Below, one piece after another: positions 12,730-24,149 of a stretch of DNA of 64,000 nt. Each line of letters starts with the position of its first letter. Positions within the stretch are counted from its first letter, which is position 1. The DNA comes from Microthyrium microscopicum. Lineage: Eukaryota > Ascomycota > Dothideomycetes > Microthyriales > Microthyriaceae. A program made the position numbers and the translations under genes. Under the pieces are notes generated by a model, which did not search any database, was not told the DNA's origin, and saw only the letters and a list, made by a program, of their open reading frames with translations. Location: assembly GCA_010405405.1 (NCBI GenBank), contig MU004230.1, positions 3,493,744-3,557,743 of the forward strand, in the 5' to 3' direction.

Positions 12730-14175
12730 TGGTGGTGTGGTGTATCAAATCAAGGTAGGGTAGTGTAGACTCAGGAGCGAGGGTTATATGGGAATTCGTA
12801 ATTTAGTGAGTGGAAAGAATGGTCCTTTTTGAAGCGGGAGTTATGCAGGTAGGCGGGAGAAGTGAACGGCAAGAGGTTCTTTTTAGGTGTGTTGATACAC
12901 AACAGGCTTCCAGATGTTGTTGCTGGAGGGGTTCAACAAGCAAAGCAGCAGCAACAGTAGGGGTGTGACGCGACAGCAACGGTAACCATTATTAGAAGCG
13001 GAATATAACGAGGCCTAGGGACCCATGAAGAAAAGAAGAGAAGAAGAAGAAAGGATGAGCAGGCCGTGTGAAAGAGAGACCGGGGGTAAGAAAAACAATC
13101 AACAGGATAGAGTAGTACCTTGGTAGTTGGTGGGAGGGTAGAAAGATGGAGGAGTTGGAGGTTGAGCAATTGATTATTGACGGAGGGAGACTTGGAGAGA
13201 GACCAAGGCCAAATTGAGGCAAGAGCGAGGGAGCGAAGCAAGGGTCGTGGAACTGACGTGTCAATGCCTTCTGTGATTGGCTTGCTGCACCAAACCACGC
13301 TTACTTTTCCTTAGAGCTCTCACAAAGTAAACAAACAAAAGTATTGCTGCATAATAATAAATAAATATTATCCGTCTTTAATTCCGCCAAAGTGCCTCCT
13401 TGCTACCTACATAGAATGATGTATTAGATTGCTCAGCCTTTTCGCTTTTATGCATATTTCCCCTGGATTCCACGTTGTAGCCATGCGCTGTACTTGTTTG
13501 TACTGGACCTGACTTTCCAAAAGCACTCAAGCATTTCATCTTACCAGCAACCTAGCGTGCTTACCAACACTCTTCAGCTTTCCAAGAACTCAAGATATGT
13601 TTCCATTTTCAAGCGTAATCAGGTTTACGATTTTGTGAGTACAGTAAAAATGCTCCGAAAAACATACATTCGTCGCACGGTGAATCGATAAAACAAATGA
13701 TAGAGGCCTCCGAATATGATAAGCTCTATGACATGTGAATATGTACGCATTCTCTAGTAGTCATCGCAAGAGATACATAAGTACGCCCATTTCGTCAAGT
13801 CGCAAGTGGTTGAACATTGTATCAAGATCTTGATCTCAACAGAACTTATTCAGATATATACATCGCGATCTTATCTTATCTACAGGGTGCAAATAGTAAC
13901 AACCCCTGAGGTACAGACCGGGGATAATATGCAAAGATGATGATAAAGTGAAGCTGCAGGGATGGTGGTTTAGAAATAACAATTCGACAGATGGCATCTA
14001 TTCAACTTTGGACCTTTGGTTACCAACACCACTCAAAGGCCCTGACCACTTTTCCATTCCTTACCACACCTTCAATCTAATTTCTTTTCTTTCTGACCAC
14101 CTCACATCCAACATCTCAGGCCAACCCGCACTTCCTATCTTGATACACCTTATCGTTACTTGGTAAACCGCGGCC
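12730..14175. other. Intergenic, divergent promoter region
   Basis: 1.45 kb between apsA (leftward) and SEC66 (rightward). A CCAAT box on the minus strand (ATTGG at 13276-13280) may serve apsA. A run of AG-rich sequence lies at 13020-13060. No convincing ORF. Confidence 0.5.
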
Positions 14176-14994
14176 ATGGTCAACTGGATAGGCTTGGCCT
14201 TTCCATTCCTCTATCTAGGACTACTCGTCGGCGCCCTCTCCACATTCTCCTCTCTATATAGAAAGCGCAAAGCATGTGCGTACATCCCCTCTACCTCTTT
14301 AGATATCATGAACAACGACTAACATCTTATAGCACGAGCACAATCTCTCGCGCCTTGGTTCGAGTCGCATCATCCCCGAGATGTCTACCTATCCCTGATA
14401 CACCTCGACGAAGACGATTCCGAAAAGCCCGAAGTTCCTGATACTGTCCTGAAAGCCGCGCTTCTCCGCCGTGCACAAGAAGATGTCCAGCGAGTCCTAC
14501 AAATGCGAAACTCAAAGCAAGCGCTCGCAACATTACTCCAACGAGGCAGCATAGGCGACGATCTATGGCAACGGTTTCTACGAGCAGAGCAAGAATGTGA
14601 AGAGGAAGTGCGAGACGTAGTTCAAGAAGTGAGCAACCCATAATTGGCCCAATATCCTTCCAAAAAGCTAATAATGTGCTAGGCAAATGCATTCGCAGAC
14701 AACTGGGGTAGCTTCATATTCCAATCCGCCCATGAAATGGCCCAAAACCAACAAACGCGCAAACGCATGGCCGAGATCCAAGCAGAGACTGAAGCAGAGA
14801 AGGAATGGTGGGAGAAGAAGCGATCAACTGTGCAAGCCGAGTTCATGAAAGAGCTAGATGATGAAGCAGCTGCTGGCACTACTACACGCAAACTATCCTC
14901 GAAAGGTAGCGACGACGAGGCTGTTCTTGTAGAAGCACCGGCAGGAGCATCACAGCAAGGTGGTGGGAAGAAAAAGAAGAAGGGAAAGAACTAG
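14176..14994 (+). CDS. SEC66: Translocation protein Sec66 (Sec63 complex)
   Basis: ER-membrane subunit of the Sec62/63 complex for post-translational protein import. Exons: 14176-14275, 14333-14628, 14683-14994; 235 residues. Seen: an N-terminal membrane anchor (WIGLAFPFLYLGLLVGALST region, residues 3-25) followed by SLYRKRKA; the family core LAPWFESHHPRDVYLSLIH, VPDTVLKAALLRRAQEDVQR and KQALATLLQRGSIGDDLWQR; then FADNWGSFIFQSAHEM. A Lys-rich tail (GGGKKKKKGKN) ends the protein. Introns of 57 and 54 nt have consensus sites and preserve the frame. It converges with the Vps3844-domain gene 252 bp downstream. Confidence 0.93.
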
Positions 14995-15246
14995 AAGCGC
15001 TCCCGTGTCTGATTAAGATTTCCACAAATCACCTCTTTGTACCATTATCTGCAAGGCTAGCATTTTCTGTGCGTTTGGCGTTGGAACACTATTTACACGG
15101 GCGTTTGAAAGGCTGGAAGAGCTGCGGGTTTGATTTCATGATTTGTATTAATCGCCTGTGGAATGATAGGATAAGGTTTCTAAAATATATCATGCTTCCG
15201 GATTTAACGCCCGGTATATCGCTCATATAACAGCCTCGTCTTTCCT

Positions 15247-16494
15247 CTATTTTGCCCGTGGTCCTGATACACCTGCTCCGATGACACTAGGCAGTTCTTC
15301 GGAACCCATCGAATACAGTAGGCCAATTCCCAAGGTCACGACTGAGACTAACATGACCGAAGTACCAGCCAAAAGCCAGAACGGGGCAGCAACATCCTTC
15401 TTTTGACAGGCTGTGCCGCCGAAATATGTTGTTTTCTTGCCTCCATCTTTAAACTCCCGGACCTCTGGCTTGTTGCAAACACAAGAGAAATACTGGATAT
15501 CTCTATCATCTTCCTTTTCGGTAGCAACGACCTTGCATTCACCATGACCGGTGCAATTTGAAGTAGTCCGTTCGCAGCCTTGTTGTGAGGTATATCGAGC
15601 GGGAATTGACGATTTAGCTGCCGTAAGTTGGTTTGTCGCCGGGCTGAATGACTCTGCCTTTGCATTTGACTTGGTATCGGGATGTAGTGGAACTTCTGAT
15701 CTGGCTTTGAGTTGAACGGCGCGGCGTTGAGATCCACCGTAGCTTTTGGCTGCTCCAGCTCGCTTCCCGCAGTGTGCCTCTGGTGGCATAAACGCGATTG
15801 TAACGGTGGTGAAGTCATCGTGTGCGTGGAGTTCATCAATCAGATGCTGTACTTTGATGACTTCATCTTTGTATTGGTGGCTGGATAGGCCATAGGTTTG
15901 TGATAAGCGCTATCAATATCAGTACTAAGCAATACACCCTCTACTAGATGCACTCACTGTTAGGCTAGATAAGTGCAGTATTATCTTATCCCCATGAATT
16001 TGTAGATCGTTTCCGACGTGCTCTGAGAGGTCGTTTAATGCTCGGAGATTGGAATGGTAGTTGCTAGCCTTAGACGAATCGTGGTCCGCAAACTCTGACA
16101 AGAGCTCTCTTGTATCCTCCGGGTGAGGTGCGGGAATAATCTCGAAGCTAGTCGTGCTTTGAGAATGCTGAAAGATGTCTTCAGACTTCTCTACACCATC
16201 CACAACTATCAAGACTCTGGAGCCTTTTGGTGGCGCGCCGGCCATAGGGTGTTGTTGAGGGCCGCCATATCGGTCTACTTGCTGTATCTCAGCAGGCTCG
16301 AAGCCTGATATCGAAAAGTCGTCTGATAGCCCGAGTCTTTGTGCGAAAATCAGTCGTGCAATCTTTGGGGAAACGGTATCGGCGGAGGTGGTAGCTGGCT
16401 GGTGAGGGGATTCGAGGAGTAGGACTTGGCCGGACGAGCTGGCAGAGACAAGAGCTGCAGCTCCGAAAAGCCACGATATCAATTCAAGCTTCAT
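15247..16494 (-). CDS. Vps3844-domain membrane protein
   Basis: Type I membrane protein of the fungal Vps3844 family (Pfam PF12955), linked by name to vacuolar/endomembrane sorting; molecular function unclear. Exons: 15958-16494 and 15247-15909 (48-nt intron); 399 residues. Seen: signal peptide (1-20, MKLELISWLFGAAALVSASS); a lumenal region with GLSDDFSISG and SRVLIVVDGVE; a C-terminal Cys-rich, EGF-like module (QQGCERTTSNCTGHGEC ... YFSCVCNKPEV ... GTACQKKDVAAPFW); one membrane helix (WLLAGTSVMLVSVVTLGIGLLY); and a short cytosolic tail. The Cys spacing and the FGGTACQKKD-TM order are the diagnostic features. Divergent from the next gene over 401 bp. Confidence 0.85.
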
Positions 16495-16895
16495 TGTCTT
16501 GGCCTCATGAGTGTTGTTGGGTGCTGAGTAGCTATCTTGTAGGCCTTGAGTAGAGCTTCAAGCGTTGTTGCGATGGCCAAGATCGGCTTGCCGACTCGCC
16601 ACCAACCACGTGGAGAGGGCGACAATATCGGCCCGACGCTCCGACTTCAGATGTACTTCTCTGGGTGACAGGTTGGAACGACATACAACTTTGACTGACA
16701 ATTTCTTCATTTTGTCGAACGTTGCGCTTAACCTCGAACCATACGCTCTCAGCTCTCCCGACTTCCAGGTCCTTTTCCCTGCGCGTGGGTTTGATTCCCG
16801 CTTCCGGTCGTACTACACTTCCCAAACACTACAAAACCGTAGTCTCCAGGCGGCGATGCAAATATAGTAACAATAAGAGAGGGAGAGCTCCCAAA
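16495..16895. other. Intergenic, divergent promoter region
   Basis: 401 bp between the Vps3844-type gene and the mitochondrial-protein gene. Overlapping ORFs on both strands here have no domain and do not join the neighbouring frames. Confidence 0.5.
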
Positions 16896-18222
16896 ATGCT
16901 GAGACCAGTTGCGAGAAGAACTTTTGCAACATTTCCCCCGAACGGGTTTCTCAGTCGGTTTCGGGGCAAGTCCAATCCTCAAAGGATAGAATACAAAGTC
17001 CAGTTACATCGCCCTCCGTTCTTCACATTCGGGCATGTATTTCTACAGCTTACGCCATGATTGATCAACTGACAGGTGATAGCAACCTTGGACGACGAGC
17101 ATTACGTATACTCCCTTTATTCGCGGCCACCTATTACTTTTCCCCCATAAGCGTATCGTTTGAGGACGAGAAGGAAGCTATCTCTGAAGACGGGTCCGAT
17201 ATTGAAGATGGCATTGTAGACGAGGAAGACGAAGATGATGCGAATATCCTACTCTTTCTACCTGTCTCATGGCCCAAGTTGGGGGAGAGAACATATTATC
17301 GCGGATCAGATCCAGAGTGGCAAGAATACATCAAAATAAGCAAAGACAAGGAGAAACAAAAAAGGGTATTTGGTGAGGCCTGCAACTACACGATAAATGA
17401 ACATTGTTGACCTTCATAGCTGCTCTTGTCCGCTACATCAGAGAAAGCATGACAGAAGACCCGAAAATTGCCCACTTAATGGGGAAAGTCGATCTCGACA
17501 AAGGTAGACACTGGTTGGACGTGATATTCCCTCCAGGGCCTCCTCGGCATTACGAGCAGACAGGGTATGGACCAAGATTGTCGCTTCTATAATCTAGCTT
17601 ACAATGACATAGCATCGCGATTTCCGACCAATATATCGCACTCTCTGTAAGAGAAGTTTCCGAAGCGGAATATCATTCGATATCCAGCCTCTTCAATCCA
17701 ACGGCGGCCGCGAAATCAGTTTGGTCAGCAATGAATCAAATTGTCGGTCCTCCTGCAGACAAAATCAAAGCTTTGTTCGGTGGAGAATCATACACTCCAC
17801 CCAATAACAAACCCTTTGGTCCTCCCAACCAAAGTGGAACACCCGGCCCTCCAATGGGACCAGTGGGCTTGTTCCCGCCTGTTGCGGCGCCTGGAAACGC
17901 GCCCGTACCGCCTACTCCTGGAGCTGGTCTCATAGGCGACTCTCAAGAGGAAGCCCTCAGTGCTGAAGCTGCCAAGCAGATAGCCGCTAAGCAGGCTGAG
18001 ATGCGTAAATCCTTTATGCGGATATTCGCCAGTCCGCGAACTGTTGACCCCCCTAGGGGCTGTATTATACTGTCTGGATTAGTCGAATGTGTTGGAAGCC
18101 GCGCGAATGCCACGATGGATGTTGTGGCTGCGTTCGATCTCTTCCATGACCATATTGTTGTGGCAGTCCGAAATATACGGCGATTGGCACCGCATCAGCA
18201 ACGGCCTCGGGGCGGACGTTGA
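16896..18222 (+). CDS. Predicted mitochondrial protein, unknown function
   Basis: The N-terminus is a good mitochondrial presequence (MLRPVARRTFATFPPNGFLS, Arg-rich, no acid), in exon 1 from 16896 to about 17038. Later exons are well supported: one ending at 17372, then 17420-17564 and 17613-18222, all phase-consistent. They encode an acidic stretch (EDGSDIEDGIVDEEDEDD), a conserved-looking core (ALVRYIRESMTEDPKIAHLM, RHWLDVIFPPGPPRHYEQTG, IAISDQYIALSVREVSEAEY) and a Pro/Gly-rich linker before a basic C-terminus. The first intron is unresolved: the obvious donor (GTATTT, 17039) and acceptor (CTGACAG, about 17081) do not keep the frame that contains a possible membrane segment (ALRILPLFAATYYFSPISV). 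No family recognised. Confidence 0.7.
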
Positions 18223-19074
18223 ATGTTATGTTTGTGTCCTACCTGTTAGAACTGCACCGTAGTTCAGTGGCGGAAAAGCCTTTTGTATAGCTAGGTACTT
18301 CTTTACTCTGTTAGCCCATATGATACCCCTTGTTTCTGTCCAGAACCACGAATTCTTCTCTTAAAGGAATACTGGGTATTCATCTCAGGTTCTCTATCTC
18401 TGTGATAAGTGTCTAGCTCCATCTGGTTTATTACCTCGATTGCCCGTTCAATTGCTAAATTGATTGCTAATCCAACCTCATAGTCGACCTAGGTTTTAGT
18501 GTACATGTTATTTCCACTGTCCACCAGTAACCTTTTTTGGATCTCCCTTCCGATTTACTGTCAATAGTCACATATTGAATAAGCTACATTCTAGGAGCTG
18601 AGGTGGCGATTCTGTACCTGTTTGAAAGTTGATCATGCATATCAAGTCGCTTGAACCCGTATCGAAGCTGCTCCTTCCCCAGTTCCTCTCTGAGCTCAGG
18701 TATCAAACGGCATTAGCGTATAACCTAGCTGAACTACCTTGTTGAGATAGTCACCAATCACTTGACCTCTTCACCTGAAGGCTGTAGAATACGCAGGTAT
18801 CAACTTCTATCTTAGGAACTTTAGCACCTCATGTTCCTCTAGGCATTGACCAAAGTCAACCTTCACCTGATGAGGTGACTGCTAGTGAACTTTGCGCTTT
18901 CACTCCACGCTCTATTCGAGTACTATAAAACATCTTCAACTATCCAACATCCTTCCAAATTCTTCATCATCGTCCTCCACTCCAGCATCCAACACAATCT
19001 ACCCTCTACAACCTTCAATAACAAAAATCCTCTACAACAATCAACAACATCCAAAACACCTTACAAAACTCAAG
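18223..19074. other. Intergenic with promoter of the small secreted protein
   Basis: 852 bp with no credible ORF until the secreted-protein gene. The final 100 bases are CT/CA-rich leader sequence. Confidence 0.5.
18924..18930 (+). promoter_or_regulatory. TATA-like box of the secreted Cys-rich protein gene
   Basis: TATAAAA sits 145 bp before the ATG and is followed by a long C/A/T-rich, G-poor leader, the usual arrangement for strongly inducible fungal genes. Position fits a start site about 30-40 bp further down; not proven. Confidence 0.45.
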
Positions 19075-19636
19075 ATGCGTTTCTCCACCATCATTGCTGC
19101 CTCCGTTGGCGCTATGGGACTTGCTACCGCTGTAGCTCTTCCACACTCCGAACACGCCATTGGTAAGAACCCATTGACCTGTCGCTTTTGAACGCCCATA
19201 ACGTGAACCGATTCTAACAAACCCCCCAGAGCGTCGCAATGCTACCGCAGCCCTCGCCCTCTACGGCACTCGCTGCAACAACAACAACCTCAATGCTGCG
19301 GACTTTGGCAAATGCCTTGAGCGCTTCGCTAGCGTCCAAAACAACCAATGTCTAGTGCCGCCTCTAGGCAGCGGACACTTCTGCCAGCAGGGCAACGTGT
19401 ACTTCAGCGGAGTCAAGTGGTCTGATGAAGGAGATCTTGGTCTTCTAAGCGCTCCTTGCAGCACCGTAAGTCATCGAAGCATCTGGCTCTGAAAGTGTAT
19501 ATCTAATGAATTTCAGGTTCTCGCTGGTGTCAAGCGCATCTTGGGCCAGTGCGGTTATGCGGGCGGTTCTACCGGTGTTTGGGGGTCTGACGGCGAGGAC
19601 TTGATTGTCCACGTTACTGACCATAACGTCGGTTAA
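19075..19636 (+). CDS. Small secreted six-cysteine protein (effector-like)
   Basis: Exons: 19075-19162, 19230-19465, 19517-19636; 147 residues. Signal peptide at 1-21 (MRFSTIIAASVGAMGLATAVA), then a short propeptide ending in a dibasic ERR (30-32) that could be a Kex2-type site. The mature part of about 115 residues has six Cys (LYGTRC, FGKC, NNQC, SGHFC, SAPC, LGQC), enough for three disulphides, and no membrane anchor. Size, secretion signal, even Cys count and TATA-box promoter are those of fungal effector-like or antimicrobial proteins. I do not recognise a named family, and no function is assigned. Confidence 0.85.
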
Positions 19637-20886
19637 GTGCGACAAGGTCATGGCTTCAGGGCAGGGAGGTTGTACTTGCTGCTTCAAAGAGCCTTCTCGG
19701 GTGGGTGGTTGATGACAGCGGTCCTGATGACAAGTCTGATGGATTGGTTATTTGAGGCAGGAGTCTATATCAGTCGATGTAGACTGGCATAGCTGAAATT
19801 ACAATTGATTACAAACTCTAAAAGCTATCTCTACAACTTGTGTCTTGAATCGTCTATATCTTTTTGTATTACGCAGTAAAATGATATCTCACACCATGGA
19901 AGAGACGACTGACATCATTTGATCCACGCTGCTGGCTGCCATTGCCCTCAGTCCTTCTCCAGTGCATACAGGGCTGGACTGTCTCAGCGTAAGGGAAAGA
20001 AGCATTAGGCAACATACGGAGGCCTGCTCAAAGGGGCGCGAGCGAGTATACAAGCGTAGGTTGACCTACTCGAGCAGCGAACATTGGCCTTCACTATATC
20101 TTGGACTGACACTTCATAGATTCTAATAGGGGCTGCACTTGATTTGAATTTCGATGCTATGGGTGTGGCTAGGAATATCCAAAAGTCAGCCAAGGCTGGT
20201 ATGACAAGAGAATTACTTCCAATGTGTTTATCGCTGAGTTGCTCTAGGCAATGCACATATCTCACGGCAGCCATGCCTGCGAAATTAGGCATATTGGCTG
20301 AAGACCAGCCAAGCCAGTCAATAACAGAGCCTCAACGAAATAGCCATGAAGCTCGCATGGTGAGCATTCTAATTTTGATTCTTCTGCTTGTGGCACCTTC
20401 AACATTCACTGCCCGCATCTTTTCATTTCCCAGCCGTATGGTCCTGGCGGGCCACTCTTTGAGGTGTTTTGGGCGGTTTCCTTGCCAGTAATAGCGCTCG
20501 TAGGTTTCCTAGTAATGATTTGGTTGTTTGGGAATCAACACTAACGTGGAGTATGGCGAGATTTCCATTCGAAGTTGTCCTCCATTTGCCCCAAAAAAGG
20601 TAGCAGCTTGGCCAGCTGATGTCGAGTTGGGTTTAAGTCCATATAACAGATAGTAAGGGAGGACGCATATCTCATGTTCATAAGAATGTTTAGCCAAACT
20701 CGGAGGAATGTGAGCCTACAGTGGTTGGAAACAGCTATCGCTCAAGGTGCCTAGGCTTGTTAGAGTTCTTAGATCAAGTCTATGCCCAAAAGTGGTCTAT
20801 GACATACCGATGAAATTCTACTTTCTTGCAACAATATGATGCCAAGCAATTGCTGTTAATTAATGAAAGCCGTTGTCATAATCATC
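19637..20886. other. Intergenic, no gene seen
   Basis: 1.25 kb. Two overlapping opposite-strand ORFs (20005-20292 minus, 20144-20491 plus) lack domains and codon regularity. Should contain 3' UTRs of both flanking genes (convergent). Confidence 0.5.
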
Positions 20887-21820
20887 TCAGCGCTCGTTCT
20901 CTGCACTAAGTTCCGCCATGAGACCACCGGCATCTCGTTTCTTTGCATCGTCGTCTAGTGCGGCCTTAATGAGTTCAGAGAGAGTCTGAACTTGCGGAAG
21001 GGCCATGTTGGACCAGTTGACGATTGAGTAGGCGTCAACTGCTGCACCACCATACTTGGCTATTTGACACAATTCTCCATGCCGGTTCATTGTGATGATG
21101 ACTTGACCATCTCGAACTTGCTCTTCGGCCTGCGTCGCATCCACAAGGACAGTCTTGCCCTCATTGTAGTGTGAGAAGGTTACGCAGAGCGGATGATGAA
21201 TGAGAGACAGGGCTACTGGTTCTCGTTCCCGAATATCGTGGACAGTGACGCTATCACCATCTACAGTGACATCAGGACGCCGAAAGTGCTGGAGCGCTGT
21301 CATAAGAGCGATACATGCTGCATCGATTAGGTTTCCATCATGGTCCAGAACGTGTATATCAGCTCGAAGCGCGAAGCATTTGGAGCCAGCGACTATACAG
21401 AGCGACTCCGTGTCCAGAGCCGAGCTGCGACGAATGGCCTTCTCCAGGATTCGAGAAAGCAGGATTTCGTCTAGATTTGGTCTATAACATATATCAGTCT
21501 GGCTCATCACTCGAACAAGAACAAACTGACCGGCCTATTTCGAATTCTGGTGATGCCATGGGGGAAAACTCGCAACTGATGATGAAAATTCCATCGAACT
21601 TGCGCTCCGGATAGGGAGCAGTTACTTCACAAGAAAGTCGGACTGCAATTTGCGTTTTTCCTAGTGCAATATCGACAGAGCCATAGTCTTCGCCGAATTT
21701 GATGTCAAGCTTGCGGTACTGGTCAACTGGGCGCGCATCGATGCGCTGATTCTCTTGCAATGCTTGCAGAATGAATGACCGCTCATTATTCGACAACTCA
21801 GCCTCTCGTGGCATTTTCAA
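20887..21820 (-). CDS. RRP45: Exosome complex subunit Rrp45
   Basis: RNase PH-like subunit (EXOSC9/PM-Scl75 type) of the nine-subunit ring of the RNA exosome, in nucleus and cytoplasm; eukaryotic ring subunits are catalytically inactive. Exons: 21531-21820 and 20887-21481 (49-nt intron); 294 residues. Seen: the family opening LSNNERSFILQALQENQRIDARPVDQYR, then GSVDIALGKTQIAVRLSCEVTAPYPERKFDG. The second exon carries RILEKAIRRSSALDTESLCIVAGSKCFALRADIHVLDHDGNLIDAACIA, the typical second half of the RNase PH fold. Length is normal. The start may be at the first or third codon (both Met). Shares a short promoter with the mL46 gene. Confidence 0.94.
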
Positions 21821-22014
21821 CAGCTTTGCTTTTCAAGAGTGTGGTGTCTGGAAAACTAAAACAATGTTGTTGCTTTGAATGTTTTTCCTGGTGGTAGCGG
21901 CGACACTCGGCTCTGATTGGCTGCGCTGCTACAGGGGGAATCTTGGGGTTTCTTGAAAAAAGTTCAATGACCTTGATGCTTCACTTCCAGTCGCGAACTT
22001 CTAATACTTCATCA
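21821..22014. promoter_or_regulatory. Bidirectional promoter, RRP45 / mL46
   Basis: Only 194 bp separate the two start codons. A CCAAT box (ATTGG on the plus strand, 21916-21920, within a ggctctgattggctgcg context) lies near the middle and could serve both genes. No TATA box, as expected for housekeeping genes. Confidence 0.55.
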
Positions 22015-23173
22015 ATGGCTGCGCGAAGGAATCCTTCATCTATCACATCGTTTGGATCTGGTGAGTTTTCAGCGTTCTTACATAGCTTTGAGACACAGAG
22101 CAGTCAGGGTGTTTCCTGAGGCGTAGACTCGATCGCTAACTTACAAAGCTCAAACAGTCCATCAATCAATATGTAGATCCTGTTCACACACAATACGGCG
22201 GCGATATGCATCTACGGCCGCAGCTGTTGCAGAACAGCCAACCTCCGAAGCACCTGCACCACAAGAAGCCCATCAACTCCTCGCTGGCGTAATCCTCTCC
22301 CGTCCTCCCCAAATCACACGCGACCTCCATCCATTCGAGAAAGCTTTCTTCCTCTATCAAAAGCGTCTCAATGAGCGACTCGCGCTGCCGTTCACGAGAT
22401 ACTTATATTATAAAAAGAAAACGCCGAATCTGCTCGACTTTCGGAAAAAGCTTGACCAGCGCAAGACCCCAGCCCGAGACATTGGAAACTACAGCGCGTA
22501 TTCAGAACATGCATGGCATGACGAGCCCATGGTGGGTGCAGTAGAAGGCGAGATTGAAGATGTCAAGGAGAAGCTACTCACGGACGAGCAACCGTTCCCA
22601 GAAGATGAGGATCTAGACCAAGTGGTGGCGATGGAAGAAAAGGTCATACCGGATGCGCCCATGCCCAGAACCACGGAGGCGGATAAAGCTGGAGATGAGA
22701 AGAGTCTCAACAGGCTACTGCAGCGTACGCTGTATTTGCTTGTGAAGGATGGCAAGGGCAACTGGCGATTTCCCTCTGCTCCATGGGACGGAGTGAAGAA
22801 AGAGACGCTTCGAGAAGTAAGGCATATATCCATACAGTCAAGCAAGCATCAACTAATTCGAGAACAGTCCGCTGAGCGCATAATTCGACAATCTGCTGGC
22901 ATCAACATGCACACATGGATCGTCAGCAACCACCCTGTTGGTCACTTCGAGCGGCCATACGGGCAAAATTATATCACAACAAACGAGGCTGGGGCTACTG
23001 TCAAGGGTGAAGTCACATTCTTCATGAAAGGACGGATAATGATGGGGCAAGCCGATATCAAAGAGAGTGAACTGGGGGTCAGTGATTTCAAATGGCTTCC
23101 TAAGGAAAGTATCAAGGAGCATGTACATCCCAAGTACTGGGCTTCAGTTGATGATATTCTGCCGTCCCGGTAG
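22015..23173 (+). CDS. MRPL17: Mitochondrial large ribosomal subunit protein mL46
   Basis: Mitoribosomal protein mL46 (yeast MRPL17), which has a NUDIX-like fold. Exons: 22015-22060, 22158-22816, 22868-23173; 336 residues. Seen: basic presequence (MAARRNPSSITSFGS, then an Arg-rich stretch after the first junction); the family block ILSRPPQITRDLHPFEKAFFLYQKRLNERL; KTPARDIGNYSAYSEHAWHDE; the NUDIX-region start LYLLVKDGKGNWRFPSAPWDG; and GINMHTWIVSNHPVGHF. The second intron (22817-22867) is 51 nt with no in-frame stop, so the frame stays open if it is retained. The splice is chosen because it restores the family pattern LRE-SAERIIRQSAG. Confidence 0.92.
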
Positions 23174-24149
23174 TATGGAGTTTGCATCACTAATCGGGAT
23201 CAGCAAATGTTTGTCGAGAAGTTGTATGCATAGTGAATCTTAGCGCTTGTACATAACTTTGTAAGATAGGAATATATCATCGACGCTCTACTCAAGCGTT
23301 GCGCATTTTGGTTTTGGCTATGTTTATGCTCTTCAGCAAGATTGTATCTTCGCCCAATATCCCAACTCCAAGTAGGACTCCACATGTCCGTAAAAGGAAG
23401 AACGAAATTACTGGATGCGGAAGGTATTGATGTGTAACAGCGAATTAACGGGCAGAGCCGCTGCGTGAAACAGGGACCAGGCCAAATGGTGCACCATAAG
23501 TGGTCGGTCCCTTTTTGCCGTAGTATCTATAATATGTCGAGTGTTATATGGTTTTGCGAATTGTATAGTCAATGGGCGTGCTGGAGAAGACTTGAGAATC
23601 CCTTTGTAGGCTTCTCCAGTACTATACCTATCAATTACCATAAAGTTGGGGAAATGAAAACGTTGTAGTTATTTTAACCTGCGATTTGGCAGATGCTCAT
23701 CATGCTGTGCTTTTGCTGATGTCCTGCCAGCCCACAGAGCCTGCCTCTCCAACACCATCCCGGCCACTCAAGGCTCAAGCAACTGCCCAGACCCCAGATG
23801 CGCTATCCTCATTGCGCTGATCCAGTTGCACATCCAAACCCAGTCGTCAGCATCTCTGCTCAGCCGCCTTTCCATATCCAACAAACTCCGCTTCTACCAA
23901 ATCAACTCCCTTCAATCATCCTTCGCTTCCGCTCGCTTGCGCTCAAACACCCGATTCAAACTACGCGAAGTCCCCGCTGCGAGTAGCAACCTTCCAAGTT
24001 ACGTCTGACAGCCCCCCAATCCTTCAAACACATCCGCCGCATAGGCCCGCTGCCTTCCACCATGAATCTCCGGCTAGTGTAGGCATACATCGCAATATAC
24101 CTACTGTACTCCCACTACACTTGGAGGTTTTAGCCTTTACTCAATCGCC
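23174..24149. other. Intergenic, promoter of the P4-ATPase gene
   Basis: 976 bp upstream of DRS2. The last 400 bases are C-rich on the plus strand (likely leader). Short ORFs here (23798-24008) overlap each other and lack features. Confidence 0.5.

Noticed and set aside
16780-16800. T-arm-like hairpin (GTGGG, loop TTTGATT, CCCGC)
   Set aside because: No D arm, acceptor stem or box A at a suitable distance; not a tRNA.
20005-20491. Opposed ORFs of 95 and 115 codons
   Set aside because: No recognisable features and mutually overlapping in opposite strands.
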